Shown one piece after another: positions 44,626 through 45,706 of a stretch of DNA of 45,706 bases. Each line of letters begins with the position of its first letter. Position 1 is the stretch's first letter. The DNA lies in contig NZ_CADCWD010000075.1 of NCBI RefSeq assembly GCF_902806315.1, positions 1-45,706 on the forward strand. Direction: 5' to 3'. The translations under genes and the position numbers were made by a program. The notes below the pieces were generated by a model. It saw only the letters and a program-made list of their open reading frames with translations, made no database searches and was not told where the DNA came from. The DNA is from an uncultured Sphingosinicella sp. (GTDB taxonomy: Bacteria; Pseudomonadota; Alphaproteobacteria; Sphingomonadales; Sphingomonadaceae).

Positions 44626-45706
44626 ATGAACGTGATGGGGGGCGTGGGGACCGCCGCGAAGAAATCCAAATCGGCCAAGTTCGGCCGATCGGACCGCAGC
44701 GCCGTCGGCCGCTGGTTCTGGGAGATCGACCGCGTGCTTCTGCTGCTCGTGGCGGTGCTGGTCTCGATCGGCCTCATCGCCGTTGCCGCCGCATCGCCCG
44801 CCGCCGGTCAGCGTTACTCCGGCGGGGCGGTGAGCTTCGCTCCGCTCCATTACTTCTGGCGCCAGCTCATCTGGATCATGGTTGCCGTCCCCGTGATGGT
44901 GGCCGTTTCGATGCTGCCGAAGGACAAGGCGCGCCGCTTCTGCCTGATGGGCGCGGTCTTCTTCACCGGCCTGCTGTTCCTCGTGCCCTTGATCGGCGCG
45001 GAAGTGAACGGCGCGCGGCGCTGGATCGGCCTCGGCTTCGCGCAATTCCAGCCTTCGGAGTTCCTCAAGCCTCTCTTCGTCGTCAGCCTCGCCTGGCTGA
45101 TCTCGCTCCGCGACAAGGACAAGACGCTGCCGGTCGTGTCGCTGTCCGGCATCGTCACCGCCCTTGTCGCCTTGCTCCTCATGCAGCAGCCCAATTTCGG
45201 CGAGACCATCATCTTCGCCGCGGCCTGGGTCATCCTGCTGACCTTGGCGGGCGTGCCGATGCGCTTTCTGATCATCCTCGGCGTTGCTGCCTTGGGCGGG
45301 ATCGTCGCCGCTTATTTCTTCTACGACGTGGCGACGATCCGCATCGACGCCTTCCTGTTCGGCGCGACCGGCGACACCGACACCTACCAGACCGACAGCG
45401 CGCTTCGCACGCTGACCGCAGGCGGGCTGTTCGGCACCGGACCCGGCGGCGGCACGCGCAAATTCTACCTGCCCGAGCCGCACACCGACTACATTTTCTC
45501 GGTGATCGGCGAGGAGTTCGGCATCATCGCCTGCCTCGCCATCGCGATCATCTATCTCGTCATCATCGCGCGCACGATGATCAAGCTCCTGCACGAGGAG
45601 GACCGCTTCACCGTCCTCGCCACCGCCGGCCTTGTGTCCCAGTTCGGGCTGCAGGCGATGATCAACATGGCGGTGAACGTGAACATCGCGCCATCCAAGG
45701 GCATGA
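44626..45706 (+). CDS. ftsW: Septal peptidoglycan polymerase FtsW (partial, runs off the end)
   Basis: The first 360 codons of a SEDS-family glycosyltransferase that polymerises lipid II at the septum with FtsI. After a basic cytoplasmic N region (MNVMGGVGTAAKKSKSAKFG) come transmembrane segments (about 36-56, LLLLVAVLVSIGLIAVAA, and others). SEDS signatures follow: GARRWIGLGFAQFQPSEFLK, LLMQQPNFGETIIF, GGLFGTGPGGGTRKFYLPEPHTDYIFSVIGEEFG, and NMAVNVNIAPSKGM at the window end. ATG 44626 has GAGGGTGGGG upstream. It is the ninth gene of the dcw cluster here. Confidence 0.95.
   Translation, partial: MNVMGGVGTAAKKSKSAKFGRSDRSAVGRWFWEIDRVLLLLVAVLVSIGLIAVAAASPAAGQRYSGGAVSFAPLHYFWRQLIWIMVAVPVMVAVSMLPKDKARRFCLMGAVFFTGLLFLVPLIGAEVNGARRWIGLGFAQFQPSEFLKPLFVVSLAWLISLRDKDKTLPVVSLSGIVTALVALLLMQQPNFGETIIFAAAWVILLTLAGVPMRFLIILGVAALGGIVAAYFFYDVATIRIDAFLFGATGDTDTYQTDSALRTLTAGGLFGTGPGGGTRKFYLPEPHTDYIFSVIGEEFGIIACLAIAIIYLVIIARTMIKLLHEEDRFTVLATAGLVSQFGLQAMINMAVNVNIAPSKGM

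Overview
The window looks like chromosomal DNA of a high-GC alphaproteobacterium, most likely a sphingomonad. The reasons are the gene families (large TonB receptor, WGxxG-type secreted peptides, tyrosine/arginine-rich periplasmic protein, bfd-bfr pair, BamB with a YfgM-like partner), the compact overlapping dcw cluster, and promoters matching the alphaproteobacterial EcfG stress sigma-factor consensus. No rRNA, tRNA, CRISPR array, prophage or integrative element was seen. The placement rests on recognised families, not on a database search.

Layout. 1-4.4 kb: a phage/GTA-type terminase large subunit with no portal or capsid gene to its right, convergent with a TonB receptor. 4.5-5.2 kb: three very small genes, one behind an EcfG-type promoter and a hairpin that buries its Shine-Dalgarno sequence, the other two overlapping and GTG-started. 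5.2-6.6 kb: rplQ standing apart from rpoA, then about 700 bases of gene-poor DNA with two dyad repeats and a fragment of membrane-protein coding sequence. 6.6-11.3 kb: pcm, a DUF1622 membrane protein, a glycine-rich small protein with an EcfG-like promoter, a GH43 glycosidase, a lipoprotein esterase and two tandem paralogous WGxxG peptides with an EcfG promoter and an FNR-like dyad. 11.4-20.6 kb: an S9A peptidase translationally coupled to an orphan DNA methyltransferase, a secreted Tyr/Arg protein, guaA, an AhpD-like protein, an EamA transporter, tdk and cfa. 20.7-28.1 kb: panB, a YfgM-like protein, bamB and der, interrupted by an opposite-strand block (DUF465, Bax-inhibitor-like, terC), then an HPt protein. 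28.1-33.9 kb: DUF418, bfr, bfd and purL on the minus strand, a VOC protein, a DUF559 nuclease gene tightly framed by inverted repeats, and an MliC-like lipoprotein. 34-45.7 kb: two small/envelope genes, then the division and cell-wall cluster mraZ-rsmH-ftsL-ftsI-murE-murF-mraY-murD-ftsW, where most junctions overlap; ftsW runs off the window end.

How it fits together. Much of the window serves the envelope: peptidoglycan precursor synthesis and septation (dcw), outer-membrane assembly (bamB and partner), membrane lipid modification (cfa), a TonB receptor and a lysozyme-inhibitor-like lipoprotein. A second theme is stress and iron: EcfG-like promoters before small proteins, bfr/bfd behind a Fur-like box, and TerC and Bax-inhibitor-like membrane proteins. 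The most unusual structures are the inverted-repeat-framed DUF559 unit (33.0-33.5 kb), the stress promoter plus occluded ribosome-binding site at 4.6 kb, the shared sequence blocks before terC and the DUF465 gene, and the DnaA-box-like cluster before mraZ.
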